From Whalleya microplaca (Eukaryota > Ascomycota > Sordariomycetes > Xylariales > Xylariaceae): DNA of 64,000 nucleotides. Below are positions 37,905 through 50,183 of this stretch, piece after piece; the first letter of the stretch is position 1; every line of letters starts with the position of its first letter. The stretch covers positions 248,001-312,000 of the forward strand of contig MU385757.1 in NCBI GenBank assembly GCA_022497155.1, read 5' to 3'. The translations under genes and the position numbers were made by a program. A model generated the notes under the pieces. The model was not told where the DNA came from, did no database searches, and saw only the letters and a list, made by a program, of their open reading frames with translations.

Positions 37905-38624
37905 TCAAGGGCTTCTTCGCCTTCGCCGGACAGTAGCAGGACTTCCTCTAGGGTTGTCGGACGGAAAGGGGTAGATTAGCCTCGCTTGCTTCTGATCCGT
38001 ATGTGACAGATGGGTCGGCTCCGGGATGGCCGCAGTGTTGCGCAATAGCGTCCCCGGGATATTATATATCATGATCGAGTTCCTGTCAAAGTCTGAGCAT
38101 ACGGTGATGTCCGGGTTCTCGCGTTGGAAGAAATTGACCTCGAGATCTTCCTTGCTGTGTTGGTGGTACATACAGCGGACCGCCCTCTTGTTCCACTCAA
38201 TTGTGCAGGCCGGCGATGAGTGTTCGTGGAGGAAGCCGAGGGCGTGGCCGAACTCATGGAGGACTGTGTACCGGATGTGTCATTTAGTATCGTTGGGCAA
38301 GATGCAAAGCGTCATCGTCGGCTCGGTTTTGGAGGTCATAGTCGCCTGAGTACCGATCACGGTGATGGAACCACATGGATCAGTGGTAAACTTGATGCGG
38401 ATGTCTGAATCCTTTGCCTTTTTGACAAATTCGAAGAAGATATAACAGCACTGGGACCACTGTACGATCGCTTGGTCGATGTAACCCTTGAACTTGAGAT
38501 TTTCTTGCTGGTTCATAATGAAGATATTGATAGTATCGCCGGGCTTCCAGAAATAGTTGGGCCATCCACAAAGTCTCCGAGATGTTGTCCCGTCGGTCAA
38601 GACCGGCTTGCGAGTTGCTGTCAT
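37905..38624 (-). pseudogene. Zinc metalloprotease (metzincin-type) interrupted by an in-frame TGA
   Basis: Starting at ATG 38624, the frame encodes MTATRKPVLTDG, a zincin-like domain with YIDQAIVQWSQ and DIRIKF, and then TGA at 38282-38280. The same frame continues without a shift into IRYTVLHEFGHALGFLHEHSS, the extended metzincin zinc-binding site HExxHxxGxxH, and then IMIYN before the stop at 37905. The stop falls 10 codons before the catalytic HEFGH, so a terminated product would lack the active site. The protein seems to begin without a signal peptide, so a 5' exon may be missing. A splice that removes the stop (donor about 38340, acceptor just before VLHEF) is possible but would delete conserved zincin sequence. 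I therefore favour a recent pseudogene. Confidence 0.75.
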
Positions 38625-38765
38625 GCTGGCCCGACTGCAGATTGGAAGGGGGTGAGCAAGAAAGGAGATGAGCAAGTGCTGATGTCGACAGCACTTTTAT
38701 AGAGACTATGAAGGACGAAGCTTGCAACCCAATTTAGCTCAGTTTGAGGTCGATTGCGGCTCACC

Positions 38766-39104
38766 TTATATAGCAAGTTTTGGCAGTTCGCGAACCATAC
38801 ATGGATGTATTATTGTTGACACTGTATGTACCTGTCCATTAGGTATACCTGCTAGCACACGGATAGGTATCACGTACTGTTCTTGATATCTTGGCAGCTG
38901 CCTGGTTCCCCCTTCCACTCTCACCCCCCCGAGCACCTTCGTAACTTTGTCAATCGCTACTGTAACGTCCTGGCTTACGCGGATCATGAGTGTCAGCATA
39001 TGCTCACCAAGAAGTTTAATAAGAGGTTCATGACATTCATCAAGCTTGATCAAGTATTTTTACACTTGCTTGAGGCATTCCTTCATCAACACTATCTCGG
39101 TCAT
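38766..39104 (-). pseudogene. Small frame with early in-frame TAA
   Basis: From ATG 39104 the frame reads 14 codons (MTEIVLMKECLKQV), then TAA, then continues in the same frame for about 97 codons rich in Leu, Lys and Val (KYLIKLDECHEPLIKLLGEH) that look amphipathic and helical. No homologous family is recognised. It could be an old gene broken by a CAA-to-TAA change, or a chance frame. Confidence 0.35.
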
Positions 39105-39717
39105 GTTTAGGACGCGGTAGGTTACAATAATCAAGTCTATAACATTGCATAGCTACGTTAGCGTCTTCTAGGTTTAGGTCCACACAATCTGGTCTGACTA
39201 AGATATACTGATATCTCGCAGGTATTCAGCCACTAAGATGGCGATACGTCAGTCTATGACTTAAGACTTGTTCTTGAAATAATCTAGAGTGCCGGCCATC
39301 GTTTGAAGGTACATATGTAGGTATCTTAGGGAACGAGACTACCCCTTTCTACCAAGGCCTTATAGTGTCATAATTATATTAAACTATATATAGATTTAGG
39401 TTTGATAGAAGCTTTTTCACTTTGGTCTATCATGTATAGTTAACTTTTAACTTTCACATCAACTACTGTTGTGTTCCTACCCGCAAAAGGGGTTAATGTA
39501 AAACTGCTTAGATTTCATATACATGCGATGCCGATCTAATTAAATTCACGTTTCTTCTTATTGAAATCACGAGGGAATGCCCTGTCTCTCTCTCTCGATC
39601 ATGGTTGTAATTAATACACAATAGCTATTTATCGCTATTATGTCATACGGTATCATATATCCCCAGCATTCTCCTTTAATTCCCATAACCTACCGGCTCT
39701 CACTCACCAAGGCCACA
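39105..39717. other. Intergenic, nothing recognised
   Basis: A/T-rich DNA without supportable coding frames. Confidence 0.5.
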
Positions 39718-41050
39718 TCATACCGCTATCGCAACACTCAGCACTATAACGGCAAGCATGCATATCGACCGGACCTGTAGCGCATCCGTCCCAGCAGTGG
39801 AAACAGAAGAGGACGTGGGCGCCGCCGGCGCATCGCTGGAGGAGCTATTCGTGGCGGATGGCACGGGCGTCATAGACGGGACCGGCTTCCCCCCGCTTCC
39901 GGTTGCACTTGCACTGCCATCTGACGAAGAGTCAGCGGTCGTGTCCCCGGGCTCCGTACCGGAAGAACTCGGAAGCTCCGGGCTCGTTCCTTCCGATGAG
40001 TGGGTCTCAGTCGGTGTCTCACCCGTAGTCCCCGACTCCCCCTCCGTCGCCGTGGTAGTCTCCACACTCGTCGTCCCCCCATCCCCGTCCCCCACTCCAT
40101 CCGTACTCGTACTCTCGGGCCACGCAGTCTCCCCAACCCCATCCGGGTAGTAATACGTGAACCAATCACTGCAGTGCGCCCAGCACGTGTGCGTGCCGCG
40201 GAACACCGTGTAGCTGTAGGCCTGGGCGTGCGCGAACAGGGTCCCGCGCTCGAAGTCCCAGCTGACGGAGGTAGTGGAGTCCTGGCGCTTGCGGTCCCAC
40301 GCCATCGGGTTCGACCACGTGCGCGCGGGGATCGAGGACCCGGAGAGCTGCGAGAGCGAGGTCGCGACGCAGGCGGGTAGCGGATATAGGTTCAGCGTGT
40401 AGAGGCCGCCGTCGTGCGTGGTCGTGAGCGTGCGGTAGGGGTCGATGGATGCGGTGTTGTAGGTGAAGGGGTAGAGGCTGTGGATTGTGTTAGTAAAGTC
40501 AGCATTGAACTGCTGTATATCTATATATACATCCCTATACACAATACGGCTTTACAAAGGAACGTCCAAGTAGGGAGGTAGGTAAGCAATTATAACGCAA
40601 ATAAAAGACCTACGAAGGACAACACCCAGTCCAAAACTCGCTAGCATCGAACCTCCCCTCAAACTCCCACGTATCCCACCCCGGGCCCCTCGTACTCGCG
40701 ACCGCCGTATAGCCCACCGGACAGCCGGCATAATAGCTCGTCTCCCCATCCTCCCCAACCGTGTCCGGCACCTCGTACGCCGCCGTGGGCAGCGGCACGA
40801 GACACGAGGCGTCGTGCCACGCCGGCGCGCCGAAGTGCGTCACCGAGCACGTCAGCCAGTCCGGCGTCGCGATGCTGTGGATCAGGTTTGCGTAGCAGCT
40901 CGTCGTCACCAGCCAGTTGTTGCCCGGGTCCAGACACTCGGGCGGCGGCGTGAACTGCGCCGTCGGCGGCGCGGTGGTGATGATGGGGCTCGCGGGCGGA
41001 GGCGTGTAGGGGTGCGGGCGGAAGGGGGCGGTGAAGGTTTGGGTGGCCAT
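39718..41050 (-). CDS. Ser/Thr-rich predicted surface protein with C-terminal hydrophobic tail
   Basis: Two exons (41050-40614 and 40477-39718) join in frame over a 136-nt intron with a TGCTGAC/ACTAAC branch region, giving 398 residues. A Pro/Thr-rich N-terminus is followed by a cysteine-containing globular part (about 40-240) with motifs PECLDPGNNW, YYAGCPVGY and FWTGCCPS. A Ser/Thr/Gly-rich low-complexity stretch (about 250-370) precedes a hydrophobic C-terminus (ICMLAVIVLSVAIAV) that fits a GPI-attachment signal or a terminal membrane anchor. No classical signal peptide follows the chosen ATG, so an upstream exon could be missing. Such proteins are common at fungal cell walls; no enzymatic function is visible. 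Confidence 0.8.
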
Positions 41051-42488
41051 ATTTTTGCTCACGGGATGGCTACTTGTCCCCGTTCGTGATATTGTAGGTA
41101 CCTAGATGGTGTCACATAGTGTAACAGCCTATCTACCCCGGGAAGAGGTTCGTTTTATAAACGGCCATCCCAGGCACCACTCAGCCGCTCGCAGCACGCC
41201 CAACGGTCACGCGGCGCCGCCACTGGCGATGCATCATGCCGCCAAGGCAAATAGTCGCTCGGGTGTCCCGACTGGGAAGGTTGGCACACGCTGCTGAACT
41301 TGCTTTTCTGCAGGGCACACGCCTAGTTATGTGAGATTGCTCGCTTCAGCCCTGCCGAGGGGCTAGACCAATAATAAGACCACGCCGCATTGCGGGAGCT
41401 TTATTAAGCGAGGCCTGCCTAACCTACATATGGGGGTCAGATCAGGTCAGATCGGATCTCACGTTGTTTGTTATTTGTTGCGCGATTTCATCATTAGCGA
41501 GATAGATAGATACGCCGTACATGTATGTGGTCAGAAGTTCCTCGGGCACTAATGCAGAGTTTCAGCCCTAGCAGATATGTAAGCCAGATGAGAGGGTCGG
41601 AGATAAGTAGTTGAGCCGCGGCTCATGATGTTTACTTATGTTTGATGCTGAAAGCTAAGACTTATATAGATGTGCTTTTCATCCATAGGCAGGCCTTCAT
41701 TTTCCAGGAATATTGTTCCATCGTCGAGCAATTCAGTCTACCCTAAATCCCGCTGCGCCGCAAGATCCCAACACACATTAAAGAACTGACTGCATATGCG
41801 TATTAGCGCCGGAGCAGGGCCGTAAAGCCGATTGCTGCCTTATCGCCGTGAAATAAAGGAGGCCGTAAGGAATCATTTCATTATATGTTGCAGTATACAC
41901 GTGACTATATTGATGTTCAGTAATGAGCTTGGATGATACTGGTTAAAAAACACAACTGCTAACATAATCACCATCGATGTAGACGAGCATATCTATCCAC
42001 AGCTTTGACCGAGACATCTGCGTTACGTAGGATTTGACTTGCAAATAGTGTACAATAGGAGACTAGGGCATAGGGGTTCAGTGTTCACAACCAGACCCCT
42101 GAGAAGCTCCTATTCACGTCTCTGCTTCAACGGTACCCTTGAGTCTTTAAAATAGAGCACGCGAGCGAACAACGCTCTCGATTATTCCTTCATCGTATTA
42201 TCTGACCATACCTATGATCTACATTTGTATACAAATACAAACAAAGACCGCCTCAACCGTACGGTCCTCGGGAGGGATGTCGACATGCCCCCCTTTTGAT
42301 TATGTAAATTCCCATGGTCAATCAAACCTTTGGTCTCAAATCTTTCGACCCGACGACTCCATGCATGCTTCCCATTTGCTTTTTCCCAAACCAAAAGAGG
42401 TTGTCCATTCATCCTGCCTTTATGCCGTCCACCGCATCATGCTGCTAGAAGGTGTATGTAGTCCGAGCCCATCGTTGGTCGGCTCAAT
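41051..42488. other. Intergenic, nothing recognised
   Basis: No supportable coding frame or RNA gene over about 1.4 kb. Confidence 0.5.
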
Positions 42489-43524
42489 CTACTCGGCACC
42501 CTTGGCCTTGGACTTGGAGCTCGCGCCGCTCTTGACGCGTCGCGCCGTCGGGCGGTTCAGGTGGTCCGAGGGGATCCAGCTCTCGTCGTAGCCCTTGTCG
42601 GTGCCTGTGCCAGAGCCCTCGCCTCCGGACAGGGGCTCCTTCTCAGCAGCAGCAGGCTTGGCCTTCTTGGCGCCCTTGGCTCCGCCGCCGCGCTTGGCGG
42701 TCTGCGGGAAGAAGGCCTCGATGTAGGTCTTGTAGACGAAGTAGCAGGTGCCGAGGAAGCCGGCGCTCAGGAAGAGGTACAGGAAGATGCTGCGGTAGGT
42801 TTCCAGGTCAGCTTGCTTCATTCATCCATACTTAGGGGCAGAGGGGGAAGGACACGTGAGGTTAGGAGCTTACATCTGGGGGTCAAGAACGTTAACAGGC
42901 GCCTCAACAACGCTGACAGTCTGGTCGTACACGCCGACCTGGAAGATCTGGCTAGCGGCATTGCTGACGATGCCGATCAACTGCAGGCGCAGGTCCTGGG
43001 GCTGCATGTCGAGGACGAAGGAGAAGGGCAGCGACTGCTTCTCGCCCGCGGCGATGGTGGCATCGTAGCGGACGGCGGTCAGGTTGCGGACGATGAGGCT
43101 GCTCAGGGGCGCGTCGGGGGCGGGCTCCTTGGTGCTCAGCAGCTGGCCGCCGATGAAGGAGACCTGGATGGCCTCGTCCTCGTTGTTGGTGATGTCGATG
43201 ACGGCCTTGGTCGGGCGCCCGTTGACCAGCTTGACGCCGAAGATGTCGGAGTCGGGGAAGGTGGCGACGATGTCGGCCTTCAGGTCGACCTCGGGTGCGC
43301 TGGCGGCATCGTCTTCGAGAGGCTAAGCACCATGCGGTTTTGTCAGCTGCCAATTGCCAATTGCTTGCTTGGTTGCTTGAAAAGGGGTTCGTTCATAGCT
43401 TCGTGTCATTGTGTATGTATTGTATATATAGATGTGTAAGACTTACAGACTCGGCCTCAACAGCAAAGACGGAGACGACGCGAAGTGCAAGAGCAGCGAG
43501 GACGGAGAACTTCAAGGCCACCAT
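42489..43524 (-). CDS. Translocon-associated protein alpha subunit (TRAP-alpha / Irc22-like)
   Basis: Three exons (43524-43447, 43322-42874, 42789-42489) join in frame to 275 residues. The N-terminal signal peptide is MVALKFSVLAALALRVVSVFA. A lumenal beta-rich domain follows (about 27-175) with ATFPDSDIFGVKLVNGRPT, VSFIGGQL and NLTAVRY. One membrane segment (IFLYLFLSAGFLGTCYFVY, about 177-196) precedes a basic, Lys/Gly/Ala-rich cytosolic tail. This is the architecture of TRAP-alpha (SSR1), which sits beside the Sec61 channel and helps some proteins enter the endoplasmic reticulum. The third exon begins at an acceptor after ACCGCAG; another upstream AG would break the frame. Sec61 alpha itself is encoded at 55.6-57.2 kb in this window. 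Confidence 0.9.
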
Positions 43525-43935
43525 GATGGGCGAGCTGTGCCGTGGTGTGTTGATGGAGAGAAAGAAGCTGAAGAAAAAGACGAACTGTCGGAACTGAGAA
43601 AAAGGATGGAGAAAGAATATGGGAGAAATGGAAGCTTCAATTCATCAATTGATGACTTGACAGAATATCGGGTCGGAAGCTCCAACGGAAAAAAGTTGAC
43701 TGCAATCTGGTCTCAATTGCTGCGAAATGGCCGAATGGGTCCCCTAAATTCGCGACGACCAATGACGCCGTGTCGCGTCAGAACCCCTGTCTTACACCCG
43801 CATATAAGTACCTGACCATGTACCCACTTCTGCCACTCTCAGGGGACCTCTTTGGGGTAATTGTGGCTGATGCCTCCCTGTTATACATAGTACCTATATC
43901 ATTGTATATACACTTGATAGAAAGGGAATCCCAAA

Positions 43936-43987
43936 ACAGTATCACAAGACAGTATCACAAAATAGTATCATAAGACAGTATCACAAA
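43936..43987. repeat. 13-bp tandem repeat, four copies
   Basis: Four consecutive 13-base units of the form ACAGTATCACAAR; the third has ATAGTATCATAAG. Function unknown. Confidence 0.85.
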
Positions 43988-44483
43988 AACGCCCTTATAG
44001 TCGGACATGCAACGTCACTGAAGCCGCTTGCTTCACCTCATCAGGGTTATATATTTGAACGAGGCTTCCACTCATCCAGAGGTTCATCTTTACAACTATA
44101 ATACGCTCTTTTAAACTGTCTCTTCTTCTCCTAATGCATTCTTTTAAACTACCACTCCTGTTTCTTGTCTATATGAATTATGTCCATAATTTGACTGCCA
44201 CTGTTGATAATCTTGTCTATGTTCAACTTAACTACTATTGATTGTCCTATCTATACCCTTCACTTAACTACTACTATGAACAATCTCATCTACATTAAAC
44301 CATCAGGTCATCTTTCCTCAAAACATGCGTTTATCATTACCTATCTCGTTCCACCGAAGTCGAAGCGGTAACCCGAACCCAAACAATCAGCCTCCGATTC
44401 TGTAAGTTTCAACTATGTAAGTCACCATCACTTACACCCATCACAACCCACAAACCTCTCACACCCAACTAGGTATCCATTCA

Positions 44484-44512
44484 TCCATCCATTCATTCAT
44501 TCATTCATTCTT
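44484..44512. repeat. (ATTC)n / (ATCC)n microsatellite
   Basis: A run of CATTCATTCATTCATTC-type units preceded by CATCCATC units. Simple repeat. Confidence 0.8.
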
Positions 44513-44635
44513 ACACATACATCCAATTCATACAATTCAGATCATCTCTGCCATTTATTTGCTTTACTTTAGTTTACGAACATCCTATGGACATATACAG
44601 ACGGGACCCGCGAAGCGTCTAATTCCCCCTTACTC

Positions 44636-44636
44636 T

Positions 44637-44669
<33 letters not shown>

Positions 44670-44670
44670 G
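44636..44670. repeat. (CT)n microsatellite
   Basis: A continuous run of about 14 CT dinucleotides after TCCCTCC. Simple repeat. Confidence 0.9.
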
Positions 44671-45092
44671 CTCATCTACGTACAGACAGACGCTTCCGTT
44701 CCTTCATCGCAGACCTTGGAAAACATCATACCAAGGGGGTGCTGTGTGTGTGGGTGCGTGGTTGGTACGTAGGTACGTAGGTAGGTTCGTAGGTAGAGCC
44801 GGAGCCAGCACTCATCAGCAGCAGCAGCATACACACATACACACACACATGCACACGCACACACATACACTCACCCACCTACCCTACCGCTAACGCCGAG
44901 AGCATCATGGGCACCACGAGTATCTTTAGCAAGAAAGAACCGCTTTCCTGATGATATTCCGCAGCTGCCTACCCTACTCATATATAAGGTCACTTTTTCT
45001 CCTTTCGCTTTTCCCACGTCGTGGGGCATTAACAATATTCCGACGGCTCAGCCTGCCATGTAGGGGCCAGGAGTCATCAACCCTGATCATCC

Positions 45093-48000
45093 TCATTCGT
45101 CATCCACGAGCTTCTTATCGTCCCACGCCTTCTTGGCGGCCTTGTACAGCACGTCCACATCGCCGCTCATCTCGCACATGCTCCGGAAGCTGCCGTCCTC
45201 CTTCTTAAGCAGCGCGTAGGGGTGGTCGTACTCGACCACCTCGCCGTGGTCCAGGACCAGCACCTTGTCGTAGTCGACGATGGTCGCGAGCCGGTGAGCA
45301 ATCGTTATTATCGTGCTCGTCAGCTCGCGGATCGTCCCCTGGATTTTGGAGTCCGTGGCGTAGTCGATGGATGCCGTAGCCTCGTCCATCACTAGCACCT
45401 TCGGATTCTTGAGCAACGCCCGAGCAAGACATAGGAGTTGCCGCTGGCCCTGTGACAGGTTCGTGCCAGACTCGGCCACGGTCGAGGAGAGGTCGAGGAA
45501 GACGTTTTTGTTTGCCGTGATGGGCGAGGTAGGTGCGCTGGCACCTTGGCCATTGTGAAGCTCGCTGTTGGCTGTCGAAGGCAGGAGAGGCTGTGTAATT
45601 GGCTTCTCATTCGGGCCAATAAGCTGCACTTTCCGAAGAGCAGCAAAGACCTCCTCGTCGGTGTAAAGACTGAAAGGATCGAGATTTGTCCTTATAGTGC
45701 CGGTGAAAAGGGTAGGGTCTTGCGGTACGATGGTGATTGCCTCTCGGAGGTCTTGAAGCCCGATCGAGCTGATATCAACGTCGTCGATTACAATCTTACC
45801 ACTGTCGGCTTCAAGAGCCCGGAAAATTGCAAGAGTGAGTGAACTCTTTCCGGCGCCAGTCCGCCCCACGATACCGACCTTTTCGCGAGGTTGAATCTTG
45901 AAAGTAACATTCTTCAAGACGGGGTCGAGTTCCTTTCGATACCTCGTCGAATAGTCGACGAACTCGACCGCACCTTGAGCAGGCCAGTTCGGATCAGGCC
46001 GATTCTTCTCATTAATCGGCTCAGCCTCCTGCTCCACATCGAGGTATTCCTTGACACGCTCTACAGAATTCATGTTCTGCTCATTTATAGCGTACAAACG
46101 TATAAGCCATAGAATGTTCTCTGAGAATCCAATGGCATAGCTCAGAGATAGACCCGCGGACCCGGCATCGATCTTTCCCACACTGAGGATGACAAAGACA
46201 CCTGCAAAAAATGATACGAAGTCGCCCAAGATATCCGTTCGTAAAGCTAGCCATCTATTGGCGGCCCAGAGGAAGATAAATGGACGGGTCTGTACATTGA
46301 TTCTAGATAGGTTATCGCGAATGAACCGTCGCTCATCACCGTATGCACGGATGGTAGTGACACCCGAAAGAGTCTCGCCAAACTGTTGGAAAAGAGGACT
46401 TCGGTTGATACTCTCGAGTCGCTTGAGGTCTCGGGACGCTCGGAGATAGAAAATGCCAACGAGGAAATATAGACCGGTGATAAAGATGCCGGCTACTAAG
46501 AAGCCCGGAGTTATGGCCGCTATTAGGATTACGGTTACAAAGATAGCCAATGCGCAGCTCATAACTCCGATGGCGACAGGTGCAACCTCCTGATCAATGG
46601 CCTCCAAGTCTTTGCTAAACCGGTTCATCAACTGACCAAGCGGAGTCACATCGAAGAACTTGAACTTAGCTCTAGATACGGCAGACATCAATTTGTTGTG
46701 GAGCTTCCAAGAAGCAGTGAGAGACCCGAAGAACAGCCAGAGATCTCGAATCAAGGCCAATAATGCGCCCGCAAGGCCAATCAACGCGAGGATAATGAGA
46801 TAGTAGTCTGCGTTGACTTCCGGGACTGGAGTACTGGCGGTCGAATAATCTGCAGGAGCGCCAAACGACATAGTTTTGACGTAATTGGTGATCGAGGCGA
46901 AGTAAGCTGGAGACATCGGTGAGCTGGCAGAATTGTGAGACAATACTCCGAACTGTGCACTGGACATGCTCTCAGATTCGGGAGTATATTGATTGGCCCA
47001 TTCCTTGATCCATAAGTTAGATGCGACACCGCTGAGCTGTTGACCACCAAACACCATGACAGTGACAACCCAGAACCACCAAGAGCCCATTGCACGGAGG
47101 TACAAATGGATGACAGCCCATTTAACGGCGCCGGTGGCTTTGGATTCCTGTAGTCCGTTTTGTTGCTGCTTGTCTTTTTGCTGGCTAGGGTTGCCGTTTG
47201 ATCCTCCGTGCCCGCCATCGTCAATCAGAGTATCGCCGCTCTCATCGCCGACACTGGATGGTACTCTAGACGGAACCCGTGAGGCATGAGATGAGCTAGG
47301 TCGAGACTTATTCCGGAGCTCTTCGCCAAGTTTACCGGAAGCAATGACCTCTTTCGATAGTCCCTGGGCATCCACTGTACCATTATCAAGAAGTACGACA
47401 TACTCAGACAAAGGCACGCAGAGAGTCGTGTTATGCGTGACGAGAATGCAGGTTCGGTTATACATCAGCGGGCCCTTGATACAGTTGGCGAAAATCCACT
47501 TCGCGGTATGCGAGTCGACAGCGCTAAGGCAGTCGTCGAGGAGAAGGTGTCGAGAGTTCGAGTACACCGCTCTGGCCAAAGAAATCCGCTGCTTCTGACC
47601 GCCAGAGAGGGTGATACCATTTTCTCCCACCAGAGTCTCGTCGCCGTTATCTAGTATCTCGAGATCGCGTTCTAAAGCGCAGGCCACCAAAACATCCTTG
47701 TACCTCTTTTCGTCGTACGGTGCAGAAAACAAGATATTTTCCTTGATGTTTGCATTTACCAACCAGGCAGTCTGGGCCACATATGCACAAGTCTCCGCTA
47801 GACCGGTGGCAGGATCTGGTCGAACATCTTCACGGCTGTGACCGCCGGGTAGATAAACATTACCATGTGTCAGGGTCATTTCGCCGAGCAAAGCCATAAG
47901 CATCGACGTCTTCCCTGAACCCGTGGGGCCAGCGATAATATTAAGCTTGCCCATCTTGAAATCGATGTCCAGATCAAGAAGACGGAAGGCCATCGAACCG

Positions 48001-50183
48001 TCCGCCGCAACTGCATCCTTGTTACCCCAGATGAAAGTAGCCTTTCTGAAGCCGATAATCTTGTGCCCTTCCTCGTCGACGTTGTCAGGTCCGAGCTGTT
48101 CATATTTGTCGGTCTCATCCTCCATAAGGAATTCTTCAACACGGTCAACCGAAACCTTGGCTTCCTGTACATGAGCGATCATGTCTCCAAGCTGATCCAG
48201 TGGCACTCGCAGGAGTAAAAATAGAGAAATCGCAGTGAACGCAACAGAGGGATACAAAGGCTTCTGTTCGACCTTGGTATAGACCAAGAAGGAAAAGAAC
48301 GTAATTAGTACTGGCACCGTGTTCCAAATAGCAACGGCGAGTGCCCAGACCATATATCGGTTTCTCAAGGCCCTCAACTCGGCCCTCCGCTTTTCATCGA
48401 CAATTGCACCGAAACGTCGTTCCCACGCGAAGTACTTGATGATCCGGATGTTCTGGAGGATTTCATTGGTGCTATGGATGCGCTTGTCAGTCGCAGCCAT
48501 AATCTTACGTTGAGTCCAGTTGAAACCTTTGGCCAGCAAGATATTGATGGGCAAGAGGAAGACCATGACAACAAGACCCGGAATAGCACTTAGACCCATG
48601 ACGCGATAGAGTAAGGCGATTGACACAACGAGTTGTGAAGGCGCGGAGGCTAGAAGGAAATGCAAGTAGGAAGTGCACTCGGAAATCTTGAAACTGTCGA
48701 CCGACATGAGATTGATGATAGTTCCCAGATTCGCTTGTTCGTCCGCACTTTTTTGGACATTCGTATCCTGATTACTAGGCTTTTTGTCTGTCTTTTTCTT
48801 AAGCCCGCAGAAGCTCTTCAGCTTATCTAGTCGCGATTCTTTGGAAGCGCCCTCATCTGTCTTTCCCAGGACAGTATCTTTACCACTTGCCGCCTTGCGA
48901 CGAAGGGCCTTAGCGTAGATTTCTCCGATGATAATGACACGGATTCGGATGCAAATCTTTCGGCCAATCCACAAGGCTTGACCGTCGGCAATAGACCGGA
49001 TGACATCGGACAGGGGAAGAAGGATAACATAGAGCCACAGAACGTTCCTGGGAGCAATGGTGGGCATCTCGACGTACTCGAGGATGGCTTTGAGGAGAAG
49101 AGTCGGGGCAAAGGTAAGGACTCCAGCAAAGACGGCCCAGGCGCATTGGATAAGAAGCATACCCTTGAAGTACTTGGCCAAGTGCAGGGCAAGCGATGTC
49201 GTCTTCTTTACTTGGCGATAGTTGTTGAGAACGTGGGCAGCTTTGTCACGCGGTATAAGGTTCCATACGTGCTTCATATCGAGGGGCACCTTGTAACCCT
49301 TCCAGAGCATAGGATCGATCCAGGCGAAAGTCAGGAGGGAGAGAACGGAGGCCAGAGGCTCGCGCGATGGCTCCATATTATCCTCCCATTCCAGAACAAC
49401 CGTCTTGTTACCTTTCCTGGTGGTCAAGGCTATGCCAAACAAAAGGGTCGTCAGGGAGAATTCGACAATGATCAGGACCTGGGTTAGCTTGGAGCTGGCA
49501 TGGATAATCACGGAACGGAATATGATAACTGTGAATAGCCATTGAAATCCGTATATAAAAGCAGTGTGGTTCCATAACCGCGGGACCCGCCACTTCGTAT
49601 TCCCTAGGAATAGTCGCAGCGTTGCGAGGACCAGCACGTAGACCCAAGTGAGCAGGCCTACTATGGCTGCCAGTTGTCCTCGGCCTCGGTACGTGTTCGT
49701 GATGAGCGCGATAACATTGACGGCCACGAGCGCACAGATTGCGACCTCCTCAACAATAACCACCAAGTCCCTACCAAGAGGCGTGTCGGCCTGGACAAGA
49801 GATCCTCTACTGGTAGTTTTGACCAGAGCCAGGCGGCCGCCGCCATTCGCGTTAGCGGATAACGTAACATCATCATCGGTGCTTATCGAGTCTCCCTCGG
49901 ATGGCGGGATATCTGTATGATCGTGGTGTTCGGGGACCTCCTGGTAGCCGTTGCGACGTTTTAACCTTACGTTTCGACAGACGCTCTGTATCAACAGATG
50001 GGTGAAGGACAGACATATTACGATAAGCGGGAAGAGGATGTGGAGGTAGCTGAAAGATTAGCAAGACATGCATTGGGGGGGGTTAGAGTTGACACAGGCA
50101 TGTTTCGGTACTCACTCAGATTGGAAGCAGGTGGTAAAGTCGTCGACTCGCCATATCGGCCACGGACATGAGGCGAGGCTCAT
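45093..50183 (-). CDS. ABCC-family (MRP-type) transporter, vacuolar Ybt1/Bpt1-like
   Basis: Two exons (50183-50116 and 50049-45093) join in frame to 1674 residues. A short N-terminal exon (CPWPIWRVDDFTTCF) leads into an extra N-terminal membrane domain, TMD1 (about 260-640), NBD1, TMD2 (about 980-1290) and NBD2. NBD1 has Walker A GPTGSGKTS, signature LSGGQKQRIS and Walker B LLLDDCLSAVD, with Asp in place of the catalytic Glu as is usual in ABCC NBD1. NBD2 has GRTGAGKSS, the variant signature LSQGQRQLLC and VLVMDEATASID. An insert of about 60 residues (about 430-480) separates helices in TMD1. Length and pattern match fungal vacuolar ABCC pumps of the Ybt1/Bpt1/Vmr1 group, which load glutathione conjugates, bile-acid-like compounds or drugs into the vacuole. 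A link to the polyketide locus 8 kb away is only a possibility. Confidence 0.95.

Larger units (their letters stand above)
43525..45092. other. Intergenic, microsatellite-rich
   Basis: No supportable gene. Contains a 13-bp tandem repeat, (ATTC)n, a (CT)n tract and a CA/TG-rich tract, listed separately. Confidence 0.6.

Noticed and set aside
39758..40150. 130-codon frame on the plus strand
   Set aside because: Antisense to the Ser/Thr-rich region of the surface protein gene.
42561..43439. 292-codon frame on the plus strand
   Set aside because: Antisense to TRAP-alpha coding exons; rich in Gly, Leu and Val from GC-biased codons.
48978..49487. 169-codon frame on the plus strand
   Set aside because: Antisense to the ABC transporter; no independent signal.
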